Source: Prescottella defluvii (lineage in GTDB: Bacteria; Actinomycetota; Actinomycetes; Mycobacteriales; Mycobacteriaceae). Taken from it: a stretch of 64,000 nt of DNA. A program made the translations under genes and the position numbers. Within the stretch, counting starts at the first letter, position 1, and each line of letters begins with the position of its first letter. Location: assembly GCF_000738775.1 (NCBI RefSeq), contig NZ_JPOC01000040.1, positions 1-64,000 on the forward strand, in the 5' to 3' direction. The notes below the pieces were generated by a model. That model was not told the DNA's origin. It made no database searches and was given only the letters and a program-made list of their open reading frames with translations. Shown here one piece after another: positions 62,003-64,000 of the stretch.

Positions 62003-63196
62003 ATGACGGGATCACACGAATTGCGAGCCGACCGGGTCACACCCGTGGTGCCGGTGCCTACGTTGACACCAGCACCCTGGGCGATACCCCGAGGCCTGAT
62101 CGTGTTGCTCGCGGGTGCAGGGGCGGTGGTGTCGATCGCGGGGATCAAGGTCTTCGCCGGAATCCTCGGTCCGGTGTTCCTCGCGCTCATGCTCACCATC
62201 GCGGTGCAGCCGATTCAGTCCTGGGTGCAGCGTCGCAGGCTTCCCGCGTGGACCGGGATGATCACCGCACTGATCGTGGTGTACCTGATTCTCATCGGGC
62301 TGATCGGGGCGCTGGCGTTGTCTGCGGCGCAACTCGCCACCCAACTGCCGCAGTATGCCGACACCGTCGACGATCTCCTGGACGGTCTCCGGTCGGTGCT
62401 GGCCGGCGCGGGCGTGAGTTCCGAGCAGATCCACAACGCGCTCAGCAGCATCGACGTCGGCAAGGTCGTCGGGCTGATCGAATCCGCACTGCAGAGTCTT
62501 CTCGGGGTGTTCTCCAACCTCTTCTTCATCCTCGCTCTGCTGTTGTTCATGGCGTTCGACGGGATGAGTATCGGCAAGAAGATGCAGATCGTTGCGCGTA
62601 GCAGGCCCGAGATCGCCTATGCGCTTACGACTTTCGCCGCAGGAACACGTAAGTACCTGGTCGTGTCCACCGTGTTCGGCCTCATCGTTGCGGTACTCGA
62701 CGGTGGCGCCCTGTGGCTGATGGGGGTGCCGCTGCCGGTGCTGTGGGCGCTGTTGTCGTTCATCACGAACTACATTCCCAACATCGGTTTCGTGATCGGG
62801 GTGATCCCGCCCGCGCTGCTCGCGCTGCTCGACGGCGGACCGGTCCTCATGATGTGGGTCATCGTGGTCTACTGCGTGATCAACTTCGTCATCCAGTCGA
62901 TCATCCAGCCGAAGTTCGTCGGCGACGCCGTCGGTATCAGCGTGACGATGACCTTCCTGGCACTGGTGTTCTGGGCCTGGGTGCTCGGTCCGCTGGGTGC
63001 GCTGCTGGCGATTCCGATGACCCTGCTCGTCAAGGCGATGCTGCTCGACATCGACCCGGCCACTCGCTGGGTGAACGTCCTCATCGGCGAGAAGGCGGAG
63101 GACGTGCCGGATCCACCGGAGGTCGACATTCCGCCTCCCACGCCGGAAGCCGTCGACCGGAGTCCGGCACCGGAACCCGTCGTGCCGGCCACGTGA
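62003..63196 (+). CDS. AI-2E family transporter (PerM/YdiK type)
   Basis: This 397-residue membrane protein has about eight hydrophobic segments and the family segments LGPVFLALMLTIAVQPIQSWVQRRRLPAWTGMI and WALLSFITNYIPNIGFVIGVIPPALLALLDGG. The family was named for export of autoinducer-2, but most members have other or unknown roles, including ion antiport. The C-terminal tail is Pro/Glu-rich. It shares an operon-like spacing with the DUF1269 gene. Confidence 0.9.
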   Translation: MTGSHELRADRVTPVVPVPTLTPAPWAIPRGLIVLLAGAGAVVSIAGIKVFAGILGPVFLALMLTIAVQPIQSWVQRRRLPAWTGMITALIVVYLILIGLIGALALSAAQLATQLPQYADTVDDLLDGLRSVLAGAGVSSEQIHNALSSIDVGKVVGLIESALQSLLGVFSNLFFILALLLFMAFDGMSIGKKMQIVARSRPEIAYALTTFAAGTRKYLVVSTVFGLIVAVLDGGALWLMGVPLPVLWALLSFITNYIPNIGFVIGVIPPALLALLDGGPVLMMWVIVVYCVINFVIQSIIQPKFVGDAVGISVTMTFLALVFWAWVLGPLGALLAIPMTLLVKAMLLDIDPATRWVNVLIGEKAEDVPDPPEVDIPPPTPEAVDRSPAPEPVVPAT

Positions 63197-63319
63197 GACC
63201 CGGGGTGTCATCGCGGTGGTCCGGGTTCATCCCGAACGGGTGATGTGGAAGGCAGACGAAGGGCGCAGCCTGATCTCACACGGACGGAACGACATACGGA
63301 GCGAACAAGGAGATTTGTG

Positions 63320-64000
63320 ATGCCGGATTCGAAGCCGAACATTCTGGTGATCTGGGGAGACGACATCGGGATCACCAATCTCAGTTGCTACAGCGACGGA
63401 TTGATGGGTTACCGGACCCCGAACATCGACCGGCTCGCCGAGGAAGGCATGAAGTTCACCGACTCGTACGGCGAGCAGAGCTGCACCGCCGGCCGCGCGT
63501 CGTTCATCACCGGTCAGAGCGTGTACCGGACCGGCATGAGCAAGGTCGGGTTTCCCGGCGCCGACATCGGATTGTCCGCCGAGGACCCCACCATCGCGGA
63601 ACTACTCAAGCCACTCGGCTACGCGACCGGGCAGTTCGGCAAGAACCACCTCGGTGATCTGAACAAGCACCTGCCGACCGTCCATGGGTTCGACGAATTC
63701 TTCGGTAACCTCTACCACCTCAACGTCGAGGAGGAGCCCGAGCTGCCGGATTACCCGCACGAGGAGCAGTTTCCACGGTTGTACAACCTCCAGAAGCCTC
63801 GTGGGGTCCTTCGTTCGTGGGCCACCGACGAGGACGATTCCGCCGAGGACCCGAAGTTCGGCCGGGTGGGACGACAGAGGATCGAGGACACCGGTCCGCT
63901 GACGAAGAAGCGGATGGAGACCGTCGACGACGAGATCGCCGATGCAGCTGTCGATTTCATCCGTCGCAAGCATGCCGAGGACGCGCCGTTCTTCATGTGG
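63320..64000 (+). CDS. Arylsulfatase, N-terminal part (runs off the window)
   Basis: The first 227 residues of a type I sulfatase are present. The N-terminal metal-binding region is [11 protein letters not shown], and the formylglycine site is C55 in SCTAGRAS, a CxAxR variant. FGKNHLGD contains the lysine and histidine expected in the active site. No signal peptide is visible. The ATG at 63320 has AAGGAG upstream. It differs clearly from the arylsulfatase at 28429-30774, so the two are not recent duplicates. Confidence 0.93.
   Translation, partial: MPDSKPNILVIWGDDIGITNLSCYSDGLMGYRTPNIDRLAEEGMKFTDSYGEQSCTAGRASFITGQSVYRTGMSKVGFPGADIGLSAEDPTIAELLKPLGYATGQFGKNHLGDLNKHLPTVHGFDEFFGNLYHLNVEEEPELPDYPHEEQFPRLYNLQKPRGVLRSWATDEDDSAEDPKFGRVGRQRIEDTGPLTKKRMETVDDEIADAAVDFIRRKHAEDAPFFMW

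Overview
The window is GC-rich chromosomal DNA, densely coded on both strands, from a mycolic-acid actinomycete (order Mycobacteriales, most likely Rhodococcus or a close relative). The evidence is a complete mce operon, the MurT/GatD amidation pair next to leuA, a GTG-started aspartokinase of corynebacterial type followed by asd, and an arsenate reductase of the kind that uses mycothiol. I see no rRNA, tRNA, CRISPR array, insertion sequence or phage gene.

Layout. Positions 2-8241 hold an mce operon: the end of a YrbE permease, mceA-F, an Mce-associated membrane protein and an MpaB-type (DUF2236) oxygenase. Positions 8358-10222 pair a single-pass membrane protein with a PrsW-type membrane protease. 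Positions 10223-10545 are non-coding and hold a strong hairpin and a possible orphan small RNA. Positions 10546-13035 carry gatD and murT (peptidoglycan amidation) and a SHOCT membrane protein. Positions 13203-19955 are narGHJI (respiratory nitrate reductase), divergent from a TehA/SLAC1-type anion channel. leuA (21171-22979) has a short upstream leader peptide with three consecutive leucine codons.

Positions 23210-35563 are rich in anion transport and sulfur genes: three SulP transporters, a large arylsulfatase, a MalT-like LuxR regulator and a GAP-family membrane protein. Next come an ABM-domain protein, LtrA, lysC-asd, an orphan Imm51-like immunity protein, an acyl-CoA carboxylase carboxyltransferase, two small envelope proteins, a BrkB-like membrane protein and a C-C-bond hydrolase. 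Positions 45455-50190 form a metal island: a multicopper oxidase, arsR-acr3-arsC, and a divergent arsI/arsR2 pair around a candidate operator.

Positions 50463-56377 are a tightly coupled four-gene operon: a YbdK-type carboxylate-amine ligase, an asparagine-synthetase-like amidotransferase, an S9 serine peptidase and an M20 amidohydrolase. By gene logic it could make and recycle a small amidated peptide, and it is the best candidate here for an undescribed pathway. The right end holds a TetR-controlled FAD oxidase/Rid/MFS cluster, a methyltransferase, a DUF1269 protein, an AI-2E family permease and the first 227 codons of a second sulfatase that runs off the window.

Most operons are compact, with ATGA-type overlaps, and converging units are separated by strong inverted repeats.
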